Shown here piece by piece: positions 39,916 to 49,900 of a stretch of 64,000 nucleotides of DNA (its first letter is position 1; every line of letters starts with the position of its first letter). Below the pieces are notes generated by a model. The model made no database searches. It was given only the letters and a program-made list of their open reading frames with translations, and was not told the DNA's origin. Location of the stretch: the NCBI GenBank assembly GCA_016710935.1, contig JADJTY010000001.1, forward strand, positions 372,001-436,000. Reading direction: 5' to 3'. Source of the DNA: Chitinophagaceae bacterium. Lineage in GTDB: Bacteria > Bacteroidota > Bacteroidia > Chitinophagales > Chitinophagaceae. A program made the translations under genes and the position numbers.

Positions 39916-40449
39916 TTACCTGTTCAATTCTTTGGCAAAAAAAACATTCCAGCTGTCCTGCGCTTGCTGGTTCTTGCTGTGATCGGTTTCTTTATCATAT
40001 TGCTGGCCTAATAAATGGTATTTGTTCAGGATAGATGAAAAAAGCGTTTGTATTTTTTCCTGCAAACCGTTATTAAAAAAAACAGTGCTGTTTAACTGCC
40101 TCATCACTTCACGCTGGCAGATCAGGCCAATATCAAAATGACCCTGTTCGTGTTTTAATAAACGGTCTGTTTGTTTTTGAGGCTTTATCCACGACTGGTT
40201 ATCTTCCAAAGAAAGTGTTACAGCAAAGCTGCCGATCTTTACGGTATCTCCTGATAATTTCATTCCTTTCATACCGTAATTTATATTCCAGAAAGTATAG
40301 GCATCATGCGATGAATTTGGATCAGGCCGTCCTTTAAAATCATCCCAGCTTAATAACCTGTTCTCATTTTTCCCACTAATAATGATATCCTGTGTGTAGG
40401 CCAGGTTACATATAAAGAGCAATAATATAATGCAGTAATATTTTTTCAT
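39916..40449 (-). CDS. DUF922 putative secreted metalloprotease
   Basis: 177 residues with a signal peptide (about 1-19). LLSWDDFKGRPDPNS and a zinc-protease-like LLKHEQGHFDIG (HEQGH) are DUF922 features. It starts 3 bp after the serC stop codon, so the two are probably co-transcribed. The protease role is suggested by the HExxH motif only. Confidence 0.82.
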   Translation of the reverse strand: MKKYYCIILLLFICNLAYTQDIIISGKNENRLLSWDDFKGRPDPNSSHDAYTFWNINYGMKGMKLSGDTVKIGSFAVTLSLEDNQSWIKPQKQTDRLLKHEQGHFDIGLICQREVMRQLNSTVFFNNGLQEKIQTLFSSILNKYHLLGQQYDKETDHSKNQQAQDSWNVFFAKELNR

Positions 40450-40452
40450 GGT

Positions 40453-41559
40453 TTAAGCCCTTACGGATGCAAATTCTTTGATGAGCCCTGCCAATACCTG
40501 TACACTGCTTAATGGCAATGCATTATATAGCGATGCCCTGAAACCGCCAACCAGCCTGTGTCCTTTAATACCAACAATGCCCTGTGCTTTTGTGAATTGT
40601 AAAAAAGATTCTTCAAGCGATGTATCGTTCATCACAAAGCAAACATTCATTTTGCTTCTGTCTTCTTTATTTACCGTACCGGTAAAAAGCGGGCTTTCAT
40701 CAATAGCTGCGTATAGTAAAGCAGCTTTTTCATTGTTGAGTTTTTCTATAGCAGCAACGCCACCTTGCGCTTTTAGCCATCTCAATGTCAGCATACAAAC
40801 ATACACGGCAAAAACCGGCGGTGTATTCAACATACTTCCTTCCTTAATATGGTTGCGGTAATCCATAATGGTTGGGATATTGCGCTTTACTTTTCCTAAA
40901 ATATTTTTATTAACCACCACCAGGTTTACACCGGCTGGTCCCATATTTTTTTGTGCGCCTGCATAAATAAGATCGAAGGCATTAAAATCCAATACCCTGC
41001 TGAAGATATCGCTGCTCATATCGGCCACCAGGCTGTTACTGGTTTTTGGGATTTTTTGCCATTGGGTACCATAAATGGTATTGTTGGTGGTAATGTGCAG
41101 GTATTTTGCATCATTAGGCACTGCAAAATCTTTCGGTATATAAGTAAAGTTGGCTTCTTTGCTGCTGCAAACAATTTCAACTTTGCCAAAAAGTTTTGCT
41201 TCCTTAATGGCTTTGGTGCTCCATACTCCGGTATCGGTATAAGCTGCTGTCTCTTTATCATCCAGCAGGTTCATGGGTACCTGCATAAACTGGGTGGATG
41301 CGCCGCCATGCAGAAACAAAACCTCATGGTCATTATCAAGCTGCATCAGTTCTTTCACCAATGCTATTGTTTCATCCATTACTGCCTGAAATATGGAGGT
41401 ACGGTGGCCGATCTCTAAAATGGATAAACCTGTATCATTAAAATTGAGAACGGCTTTTGACGCTTCTTCAAAAACTGATCTTGGTAAAATGGAAGGGCCT
41501 GCATTAAAATTGTGGATCTGACCCCCTAACCCCCTGAAGGGGGAATTGCTAACATTCAT
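40453..41559 (-). CDS. serC: Phosphoserine aminotransferase
   Basis: 368 residues. HNFNAGPSILP, LSILEIGHRTSIF, VLFLHGGASTQFMQVPMNLL, YAGAQKNMGPAGV (PLP lysine) and the closing VGGFRASLYNALPL identify SerC, which makes phosphoserine from 3-phosphohydroxypyruvate. The usual N-terminus begins at (M)IHNFNAGPS. Here 13-14 extra residues (NVSNSPFRGLGGQ) precede it, encoded by a palindromic repeat, and the normal start codon is replaced by CAG. Confidence 0.93.
   Translation of the reverse strand: MNVSNSPFRGLGGQIHNFNAGPSILPRSVFEEASKAVLNFNDTGLSILEIGHRTSIFQAVMDETIALVKELMQLDNDHEVLFLHGGASTQFMQVPMNLLDDKETAAYTDTGVWSTKAIKEAKLFGKVEIVCSSKEANFTYIPKDFAVPNDAKYLHITTNNTIYGTQWQKIPKTSNSLVADMSSDIFSRVLDFNAFDLIYAGAQKNMGPAGVNLVVVNKNILGKVKRNIPTIMDYRNHIKEGSMLNTPPVFAVYVCMLTLRWLKAQGGVAAIEKLNNEKAALLYAAIDESPLFTGTVNKEDRSKMNVCFVMNDTSLEESFLQFTKAQGIVGIKGHRLVGGFRASLYNALPLSSVQVLAGLIKEFASVRA
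41521..41548. repeat. Palindromic repeat inserted at the 5' end of serC
   Basis: CCCCC (41530-41534), TGAA and GGGGG (41539-41543), preceded by ACCCCCTAA. It lies inside the serC reading frame and encodes the extra N-terminal residues. The type (CCCCTAA...CCCCTGAAGGGGG) is a familiar Bacteroidota intergenic repeat. Confidence 0.75.
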
Positions 41560-41685
41560 CTTAAGAATTTAAGCTGCAAAAATACCTAAATGAAATCACT
41601 TTAAAGGCTCAAAAATTATAGCAATAAAACAGCTTTTTATAGTCACAAACATCTGCGAAATCAAAAAAATCAATTCAATCAGCGA

Positions 41686-42666
41686 TCATTGTTCTTCCCG
41701 GCCGATCATTTTACCACCTGAACTCCATTGTTTATTAAGGTTTTCAAATTCCTTTAGATCGGCTTCGGTAAATTTTTGTGTAACCAATGCTTTCAGATCG
41801 GGCTGACCCGCATTTACCCAGGCTGTGTACCAGAAGGAGGCAATCGCATAAATGGATTGCCGCATCCGCCGCTCGATCATGCCATCCAGCATTTTATTAT
41901 AGGCAATGGTAAATGCTGAGGAGTATTGGCGGATCGTTTTACCGTTCCTTTTCTCAAAAGCATATTTTTTATCGTCAGGAAATTTTTTGCTGAGTTCTCG
42001 TTCGTATAATAAAACGGTATCGGCTGCCTGTGCACTTTCCAAAACACGTTTCCAGATAAAATCTCCGGGGTTTTGTATGTATTCAGCTTTGCCAATAAAA
42101 AAATCAAATGTTGTCTCAGCCAATAGTTCGGGCACCCGGCTTTCCCAAAAACCATGTATACCTTTTTGGTTGGTAAATTGCCCGTTGTGATTACTGCTGG
42201 CATGCAGTGGTACATGTGCATCTGAAATGTAATGGCCAATTTCTGCACTGTATTTCATGATAAGGCTGTAATTCTTTTCTTTAAATGCATCAGTTAACCG
42301 GTGCAGCATGGCTTGTACATGCCAGGGCACAATGCCGTGCTGCCTTAAAGAATCTTCACCAAATTTTGCAACGGCATCATTCCATTTGCGGGGCAGGTTG
42401 TTGTATGGATAGGCACCGTAGTGGTCAAGATCTATATAATGCCGGGGTCCTTCAGCAGGCACCGCATATCTTCTTTTATCGGGGTCAATGGCATGTTCAC
42501 TTAAAAAGACAATATTGGGTTTAAACAAAACCACCATTTCGGGAGGTAATAAAAAAACGGCGTAGTAATTTATTTTCTGGTGTGCATAAAATCCCCAGCA
42601 GTAAGAAGGGAAACCTGTAATAAGCAATGCACAGGTAAGTATTATAAAATGAAAAATCTTTTTCAT
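41686..42666 (-). CDS. Zinc-dependent phospholipase C/nuclease-like secreted protein
   Basis: 326 residues with a signal peptide (about 1-24) ending CWG, then WGFYAHQKIN, HYIDLDHYG, and AEIGHYISDAHVPLHASSNHNG. The N-terminal Trp and the His/Asp ladder resemble the tri-zinc site of phospholipase C and S1/P1 nucleases. It would be periplasmic. The substrate is not clear. Confidence 0.75.
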   Translation of the reverse strand: MKKIFHFIILTCALLITGFPSYCWGFYAHQKINYYAVFLLPPEMVVLFKPNIVFLSEHAIDPDKRRYAVPAEGPRHYIDLDHYGAYPYNNLPRKWNDAVAKFGEDSLRQHGIVPWHVQAMLHRLTDAFKEKNYSLIMKYSAEIGHYISDAHVPLHASSNHNGQFTNQKGIHGFWESRVPELLAETTFDFFIGKAEYIQNPGDFIWKRVLESAQAADTVLLYERELSKKFPDDKKYAFEKRNGKTIRQYSSAFTIAYNKMLDGMIERRMRQSIYAIASFWYTAWVNAGQPDLKALVTQKFTEADLKEFENLNKQWSSGGKMIGREEQ

Positions 42667-42695
42667 AAAGGGTACTTAAACATACGCCTTTTTTT

Positions 42696-43313
42696 TTATT
42701 TTTTAGTCTCATCTTCATCAATATCGGTTACACCGCCACTTACCGCAAATTTCATGGTTTGTGAGGCGCTGATATTGTCGATCAGCTTTACCCTGTTTTT
42801 GGGAATAACATATACATTACCGGCAATGGAATAGGCCATGGGTACATACACGGTTACATAATCTTTCAGTCCAAAATCGTCCATATCTTCCCGGGTAACA
42901 AAACCAAAACGCCAAACATCATTATCATCCACATTGGCCAGTACATTTTTGGTAAATTTTTTGTTCTCGCCTGCAAATGCTTCAAAAAAATCGCGGGTGG
43001 TAGAATAAATATGTTTGATACCCGGCGTTTTTTCAAGCAGCTTATCAAAAAAACTTACGAAGCGGCTGGTAATAAAAAAAGAACTCAAATAGCCGATAAT
43101 GATCAGGAATACAATAATGATCACAAACCCAATTCCATAATTTCTTACATGCACAATACCCTGTGCATCTGTGTAGGAAAAGATGGGTATTAAACTGTCG
43201 ATGGACGAAACTGCCCAGTAAAGAAAGTAAGCAGTAATGGTTACAGGCCCTAAAACAAGCAATCCCTGTAAAAAGTATTGGAGCAGTTTTGTAAAGTTGA
43301 AATGCTTTTGCAT
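42696..43313 (-). CDS. DUF502 family membrane protein
   Basis: About 205 residues from ATG 43313. Two helices (about 14-36 and 60-82) frame a loop. FFDKLLEKTPGIKHIYSTTRDFFEAF and VYVPMAYSIAGNVYVIPKNRV are DUF502 landmarks. The family has no assigned function. An upstream start in the same frame runs into a repeat region and is unlikely. Confidence 0.85.
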   Translation of the reverse strand: MQKHFNFTKLLQYFLQGLLVLGPVTITAYFLYWAVSSIDSLIPIFSYTDAQGIVHVRNYGIGFVIIIVFLIIIGYLSSFFITSRFVSFFDKLLEKTPGIKHIYSTTRDFFEAFAGENKKFTKNVLANVDDNDVWRFGFVTREDMDDFGLKDYVTVYVPMAYSIAGNVYVIPKNRVKLIDNISASQTMKFAVSGGVTDIDEDETKK

Positions 43314-43410
43314 AATGATCTGTTTAACCAGCCAAAGGTAATTGTTTAAATAGGTTTTGCTACGCTTGCCATTAATCACCAGATTATGCCGTTTATTAAA
43401 AAATTGTTAC

Positions 43411-43434
43411 GCCCGCCCGAACCGAACGGGACGG
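43411..43434. repeat. GC-rich palindromic repeat, copy 3
   Basis: GCCCGCCCGAACCGAACGGG then ACGG. It shares CGCCCG-ACCGAACGG with copy 1 (15 of 16 positions), between the DUF502 and TetR genes. Confidence 0.6.
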
Positions 43435-43454
43435 AAAATGCAAAAAAAGATGAT

Positions 43455-43491
43455 GGAAACTTTGGTTACATTAAAAGTTTCCTTAGTTTTG
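43455..43491 (+). promoter_or_regulatory. TetR promoter with overlapping operator
   Basis: GGAAACTTT (43455-43463) and AAAGTTTCC (43474-43482) form a perfect 9-bp inverted repeat with a 10-bp gap. It lies immediately before a -7 box TAGTTTTG (43484-43491), 9 bp upstream of the TetR start codon. Binding there would block the promoter, so autorepression is likely. Confidence 0.65.
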
Positions 43492-43500
43492 TGCCTCATT

Positions 43501-44137
43501 ATGACAGAGACAGACACTAAATCAAGAATTCAGAAAGCAGCACACGACCTTGTGATGCAATACGGCATACGCAGTGTAAGTATGGATGATATTGCCAACA
43601 ACCTGGGTATGAGCAAAAAAACCATTTACCAGTATTTTAAAGATAAGGATGAGCTGGTAGAAGCTGTTGTGGACGAGGTGATATCAACCAACCAGTGCGC
43701 CTGCAAACAGGATATTGACAGATCTGAAAATGCGGTACATGCGATCTTCCTGCTAATGGAAATGATGGCAGAGATGTCTAAGACCATGAATCCGTCCATA
43801 CTGCATGATATGCAGAAATACCATCCTGCTGCCGTCGGCAAATTTAAAAAGCATAAAAACGAGTTCCTGTATAATGTATGTACACAAAACATGCTGCGTG
43901 GTGTTCAGGAAGAATTATACCGGCCTGAAATAGCAGTAGATATTTTATGCCGCTACCGGGTAGAAACCATGTTTATTCCTTTCCAACCCTGAATTTCAAC
44001 AAAGCTTAAAACACAGTTTGGCGAAAATTGAAGAAGAGATACTGATGCATTTTCTTTTTGGGTTGGTATCCCAAAAAGGTTACAAACTGATCATTAAATA
44101 CCGCGAACTGAAAGAAAAAGAATCTGCAAAAAAATAA
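43501..44137 (+). pseudogene. TetR family regulator of the second RND operon, frameshifted
   Basis: The first frame from ATG 43501 encodes a TetR HTH (YGIRSVSMDDIANNLGMSKKTIYQYF) and most of a regulatory domain, stopping at 43992 (FIPFQP). The rest of a normal TetR C-terminus is found in the next frame to 44137: NPEFQQSLKHSLAKIEEE, then GYKLIIKYRELKEK. Removing one base at about 43983-43986 (TTCCAAC to TTCAAC) restores one protein of about 211 residues. Sequencing error or a real frameshift are both possible. It ends 20 bp before a TolC gene and probably controls that operon. Confidence 0.78.
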
Positions 44138-44157
44138 AAAGTAATAAAATAGTTGTG

Positions 44158-45558
44158 ATGAAAAAATTGAAGAATTATAGTTTGTTGGTAATGTGCACAC
44201 TGGCTTTAAATATAGCAAATGCACAAACAGTAAATTCATTTACGGTGCAGCAGGCTGCTGACTATGCCAAAAAGAATTCGGTACAGGTGAAAAATGCACT
44301 GCTGGATATATTGATTCAGAAACAAACCAACAGGGATATTACATCTATTGCTTTGCCACAGATAAACGGCAGTATGTCTATAACAAGAAATATTGATATA
44401 CCTGTGCAGGTAATACCAAATTTTATTGCACCCGCTACTTATAAAGTATTGGTAGATGAGGGTGTAAAAAATGGAAGCGGTCAGCCAATAAGCTATCCGG
44501 CAGGTGGTTTTGGTAACCTGCTTTTTCCTTTTGGAAACCCATGGAATGCCAATGCAGGTATAACGCTTAGCCAGATTGTATTTGACGGCCAGGTGTTTAT
44601 TGCCCTTAAAGCACGTAACGGAACAATGGATTACCAAAGAAAAATAGCCGAATTAACCGAAGAGAATATTAGAGCCAACGTGTACAAAGTGTATTACCAG
44701 CTGGTAACGGGTAAAATACAGATCGAATTGCTGGATGCCAATATTGGAAGGCTTGAAAAGCTAAAGCGTGATGTACAGATTATGTACGATAATGGCTTTA
44801 CCGAAAAAGTAGATATTGATAAACTTGCTGTACAACTTGCCAACCTGCAAACAGAAAAGCTGAAGGCAAACAACCTGATAGCAAATGGATACAATGGTTT
44901 GAAGATGCTGATGGGGATGCCTGTAAAAGACAGCCTGGTACTTACCGATACACTAGATGATAGTAAGATCAAAGAAGGAGTTCTGGAAGCAAGTCAGTAT
45001 AAATACACTGACCGTAAAGACTTTCAAATCCTTGAAACTGCTAATAAACTGAATGGGCTGAATGTGAGAAGATATAAGTTGACTCAGATACCTTCTTTTG
45101 TCCTGGTAGGCGGGTATAGCAAACAGGCTCAGCGAAATGAATTTGATTTTTTTGGAAAAGGAGATTGGTTTACCAGTTCCTATATCGGTTTACAGATGAA
45201 GGTACCTATTTTTAACGGGTTTGCAATTAAAGCCAAAACACAAAAAGCAAGGCTGGAAGCCCAGAAAACACTTAATCAGACCGAAGCATTAAAAATAAAT
45301 ATTGATGCAGAAGTGGAGAACGCTAAAAATAATTTCATTGCAGCCATCGCTTCTATGGATTTTCAAAAGAAGAATATGGCACTTGCCGAAAAGGTTTACG
45401 GACAAACCAAAAAGAAATACGAAATAGGTACAGGAGATGCAACTACCATAAATGCAGCACAACTTGACCTTAAAACAGCACAAACCAATTATATATCGGC
45501 TTTATCGGATGCCATTATTGCAAAAATTGATTTCTTAAAAGCCACCGGAAAACTTTAA
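44158..45558 (+). CDS. TolC family outer membrane efflux protein 2
   Basis: 466 residues with a signal peptide (about 1-23, ending NANAQ), NSFTVQQAADYAKKNSVQVKNALLDI and long helical repeats as in OEP proteins. ATG 44158 is chosen over a GTG 3 bp upstream. It is the first structural gene of the second RND operon, with its adaptor at 45583 and permease at 46981. Confidence 0.9.
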   Translation: MKKLKNYSLLVMCTLALNIANAQTVNSFTVQQAADYAKKNSVQVKNALLDILIQKQTNRDITSIALPQINGSMSITRNIDIPVQVIPNFIAPATYKVLVDEGVKNGSGQPISYPAGGFGNLLFPFGNPWNANAGITLSQIVFDGQVFIALKARNGTMDYQRKIAELTEENIRANVYKVYYQLVTGKIQIELLDANIGRLEKLKRDVQIMYDNGFTEKVDIDKLAVQLANLQTEKLKANNLIANGYNGLKMLMGMPVKDSLVLTDTLDDSKIKEGVLEASQYKYTDRKDFQILETANKLNGLNVRRYKLTQIPSFVLVGGYSKQAQRNEFDFFGKGDWFTSSYIGLQMKVPIFNGFAIKAKTQKARLEAQKTLNQTEALKINIDAEVENAKNNFIAAIASMDFQKKNMALAEKVYGQTKKKYEIGTGDATTINAAQLDLKTAQTNYISALSDAIIAKIDFLKATGKL

Positions 45559-45582
45559 TTAAAAAGACTAACTATACAACAG

Positions 45583-46797
45583 ATGAAAAAAATAGCACAA
45601 ATTTCGATCGCCCTTTTTGCAACGGTTTTAATAATATCCTGCGGCGGCAGTAAAAAAGATGATGCTGCAGGTATCAATGATAAAAAAGCGGCGCTGGAAA
45701 AACTAAAATCCGACCGGAACAAAAACGACGAAGCAATAAAAAAACTGCAGGCAGAACTGGAGAAGCTCGACAGCAATACAGCCAATGCTGCAAAGATAAA
45801 ACTGGTAGCAGTAGCACCCGTAACTACACAGGATTTTAAGCATTATATAGACCTGCAGGGACATGTAGATGCAGAAAACATCTCTTACATATCACCCCGT
45901 ATGGGACCTGCACAGGTAAAAGCAGTATATGTTTCCCAGGGCCAGCTTGTAAAAAAAGGCCAGCTGCTGTTAAAACTGGATGATGCTATCATGTGGCAGA
46001 ATGTAACAGCGGCAACGCAACAGTTAGAAGGAATAAAAACACAATTAGGCTTTGCAAAAAATATTTATCAAAGACAGCAAAACCTCTGGAAAGAAGGCAT
46101 TGGTACCGAAGTACAGCTGATCACCGCCAAAACAAATGTAACCGGACTGGAAAATCAATTATCTGCTGCGCAGGAAAATATAAAAACACTGCAGGAGCAA
46201 TTAAAAACATCGAATGTATACAGCGATGTTACCGGCATTGCGGATATTGTTGCAATAAGGGTAGGCGAAACTTTTTCCGGAATGAGCGCTATGGGTCCGC
46301 AAATAAAAATTGTAAACACTTCCTCATTAAAAGTGGTTACCAATATTCCAGAAAATTATTTAACAAGGGTAAAAAATGGCTCTGTTGTAGAAATTAATAT
46401 ACCCGATGCCAATAAAAAGGTAACATCAAACATTTCACGCATCAGCCAATCGATCGACGCAACCTCCAGGGGCTTTGTTGCCGAAGCAAAAATTCCGGTT
46501 GATGCTGCATTAAAACCAAATCAATCGGCCATCATGCGTATACTGGATTATGCTGCTGCCAATGCCGTGGTAATACCGGTAAATACCGTGCAGAGCGATG
46601 AAACTACCAAATATGTTTATGTGCTTACACAACTCAGCAATGGTAAATCAATTGCAAAAAAAGTTCCCGTGGTTATTGGCGAAGTATATGGGAGTAATGT
46701 AGAAATTAAAGCAGGACTGAAAGCCGGTGACCAGTTAATAACAGAGGGCTACCAGAATATTTATGACGGGCAGATGATCAGTACTTCAATTCTGTAA
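45583..46797 (+). CDS. RND efflux periplasmic adaptor 2 (lipoprotein)
   Basis: 404 residues. A lipoprotein signal ends at Cys20 (IISCGGSK). A coiled-coil-like charged stretch (about 28-65) follows, then the lipoyl-like PAQVKAVYVSQGQLVKKGQLLLKLDD, a second hairpin and beta-barrel parts (VYSDVTGIADIVAIRVGETF). It joins the TolC-2 channel to the permease at 46981. The two genes are separated by 183 bp containing palindromic repeats. Confidence 0.88.
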   Translation: MKKIAQISIALFATVLIISCGGSKKDDAAGINDKKAALEKLKSDRNKNDEAIKKLQAELEKLDSNTANAAKIKLVAVAPVTTQDFKHYIDLQGHVDAENISYISPRMGPAQVKAVYVSQGQLVKKGQLLLKLDDAIMWQNVTAATQQLEGIKTQLGFAKNIYQRQQNLWKEGIGTEVQLITAKTNVTGLENQLSAAQENIKTLQEQLKTSNVYSDVTGIADIVAIRVGETFSGMSAMGPQIKIVNTSSLKVVTNIPENYLTRVKNGSVVEINIPDANKKVTSNISRISQSIDATSRGFVAEAKIPVDAALKPNQSAIMRILDYAAANAVVIPVNTVQSDETTKYVYVLTQLSNGKSIAKKVPVVIGEVYGSNVEIKAGLKAGDQLITEGYQNIYDGQMISTSIL

Positions 46798-46802
46798 AGT
46801 CA

Positions 46803-46968
46803 CCCCAACCCCTCTCCAAAGGAAAGGGAACTGGCAGGTATTACCCAAAATATTACGAATTTCTAATGCTGAATATTGAACAATTAATGATACTGTTAGT
46901 ACTTAAGCTAAATTAAAAACAACCGCCTGATGCCTCTCCCGATATTATCGGGAGAACGAGGGTGAGGT
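46803..46968. repeat. Palindromic repeat pair between adaptor and permease genes
   Basis: ACCCCTCTCCAAAGGAAAGGG (from 46807, imperfect) and, 110 bp on, CTCCCGAT-ATT-ATCGGGAG (46936-46954) framed by CCTC and GAGG. Such short inverted repeats are common between Bacteroidota genes. Here they break an operon that is normally tight. Confidence 0.6.
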
Positions 46969-46980
46969 TAAACTAATTTT

Positions 46981-49900
46981 ATGAATTTAATAGAAGGAAT
47001 AGGTAAAAAATTTAAAGAGTTTGGCCCCACAAGCTGGTCAATCAATAACCGTACGGCTATATATATTATTGCCATCATCGTTTCTATTTATGGGTTAATG
47101 ACGTTCAACAGGTTGCCCAAAGAACAGTTCCCCGATATTGTGGTACCTACCATCAGTGTTACAACAGTGTATGTAGGTAACTCTCCAAAGGATATTGAAA
47201 ACCTGGTTACCCGGCCGCTTGAAAAACAAATGAAAGGAATCAGCGGTGCCAAGGTTCGAAAAATTACCAGTACATCCCAAACCGATTTCAGTTTGATCGT
47301 GGTGGAATTTGATACAGATGTAAAAACTGAAATTGCAAAAGTTAAAGTGAAGGATGCGATCGATAAAGCAAAAACAGACCTGCCTAACGATCTTACTGCT
47401 CAGCCCGATGCGCAGGAATTTGCATTCAGCGAAATGCCCATCATGTTTGTAAATGTAAGCGGCGATTATGATGGTATTAAACTGAAGGAATATGCAGATA
47501 AGATGCAGGATAAGTTTGAAGAACTTTCTGAAATTACCCGTGCCGAAATTGTGGGTGCACCGGAAAGGGAAATACAGGTAAATGTTGATCCTTACAAGAT
47601 GCAGGCCGCCCGTGTAAGCTTTATGGATATTGAAAATGCCATCAGCAGGGAAAACCGGGATATTACCGGTGGTTTGATTGAAGTTGGGAACATGCGCCGC
47701 ACTATTAAAATTAAAGGGCAGTTTACCAATGCATTGAATTTGCAGGAAATTGTAGTAAGAAGCAGCGCCAGGGGAGCCTCTGTTTATTTAAGGGATATTG
47801 CCGAAATAAAAGATACCATCAAGGAAAAAGATAGTTATGCCCGGCTTGATGGGAAAAATGTTATTACCATCAATATCATTAAACGTGCCGGCGAAAACCT
47901 CATCAGCGCAGCTGGTAAAATAAAAGACATCGTAATTAAGATGCAGGATGATGATGTACTGCCAAAGGATTTGAAAGTGGTGATCACCGGCGATCAGAGC
48001 AAGGCAACGGCTACCTCTTTTAACGAATTGATCAACACCATCATTATTGGTTTTGTACTGGTATTGCTGGTGCTGATGTTTTTTATGGGTGTAACCAATG
48101 CATTCTTTGTGGCACTCAGCGTTCCGTTGAGTGTCTTTGTAGCCTTCATGTTTTTACCCATTGGCGATGCGATAATTGGTACGCCGGTAACACTAAACTT
48201 TATTGTATTGTTTGCCTTACTGTTTGGGTTGGGTATTATTGTGGATGATGCGATTGTGGTAATTGAAAATACGCACCGGATTTATAATAACGGAAAAGTG
48301 CCCATAGTACGAAGTGCCAAAGAAGCCGCCGGCGAAATTTTTATTCCGGTGCTGGCTGGTACTGCCACCACACTTGCGCCATTCTTTCCCCTGCTTTTCT
48401 GGAAGGGTATCATAGGTAAGTTCATGATCTACCTGCCCACCATGCTCATCCTTACTTTGGCAGCATCGCTGATCGTAGCTTTTATATTTAACCCGGTTTT
48501 TGCCGTAAGCTTTATGAAGCCCGAAGGCAGGGAGTTTGAAGAGCCTAAAAGAACAATATTTAAAAAACCATTCTTTTGGGTAGCCATCATTTTTGGCGGG
48601 TTACTGCATCTTTCCGGCTGGCATGGTACGGCCAACTTCCTTTGGTTTATGGTAATCTTGTCTATACTTAACCGTTATGTATTTAATGATATCATTCATT
48701 ATTTTCAAAATAAAGTATTGCCGGGTTTAATGCGCCGGTACGAGACTTTATTGCGCTGGGTACTTAAAGGCACCAGGCCCGTTTGGATGCTGGTGAGTTT
48801 ATTTGTGCTGTTCCCGGTGGCGGCAGGTTTATTGTTTCTTAGTGTAAGCGCAGGCAGAACGAAATCAACTTTCTTTCCAAGCGGTGATCCCAACTTCGTT
48901 TACGTGTATTTGAAAATGCCCATAGGAACCGATGTAAAAACTACGGATAGTGTTACCCGGTTTCTGGAGAAAAAAGTATACAAGGTTTTGGAAGCAGAAA
49001 AACCCGGTACCGAAGGAAGTATTGTAGAAAGTATAATTACCAATGTGGCCAACAGTGCCAATAATCCCCGCAGTAATAACCGCAGCGTACAATCTAACCT
49101 GGGCAGGATACAGGTTTCTTTTGTTGAGTTTGAAAAGCGCCATGGTAAAAAAACCAAACCATACATGGATGAAATAAGGAAACAGATGGTTGGTGTACCC
49201 GGTGCCAGTATTGAAGTGGCTAAGGAAGATGGCGGACCGCCAACAGATCCACCCGTTAACATAGAAGTTATAGGTGATAGTTATGAAGAGATCGCAAAAG
49301 TTGCCAGCAGCTTATCCAATTATTTAGATACAAACCAGGTTTATGGTATCGAAAATTTAAGAATGGATGTAGACCTGAACAGTCCGGTGATTACCGTAAA
49401 TGTTGACAGGGAAAAAGCGATGATGGAAGGCTTGAGTACCGGGCAGATAGGTATGGAAATACGAACAGCTGTATTTGGAAAAGAGGTAAGTAAACTAAAA
49501 GAGGGTGAAGATGAATATAAGATACAGTTGCGGTACAGCGATCTGCAACGAAGTAATATTACCGACATTATGAACATGCGGATCACCTTTATGGATATGA
49601 ACACCATGATGGTGAAATCAATACCGGTGAGTGCGGTGGCAACTATTGATTATACAAATACATCGGGTGCTATTGCCCGCAAAAATGTAAAACGTACCAT
49701 CCAGCTGCAGTCAAATGTACTTGACCCTACCATGACGGGTGCAATAAATGAACAGCTGGCAGATAAGATTGCAGATTTTAAATCAAAAACCCGTATTCCT
49801 GCCGATGTTACCATCAAACAAACCGGGCAGGGCGAACAGGAAGCGGAAACCAATTCATTTTTAGTAAATGCATTTTTAATTGCCATGGGATTGATATTCC

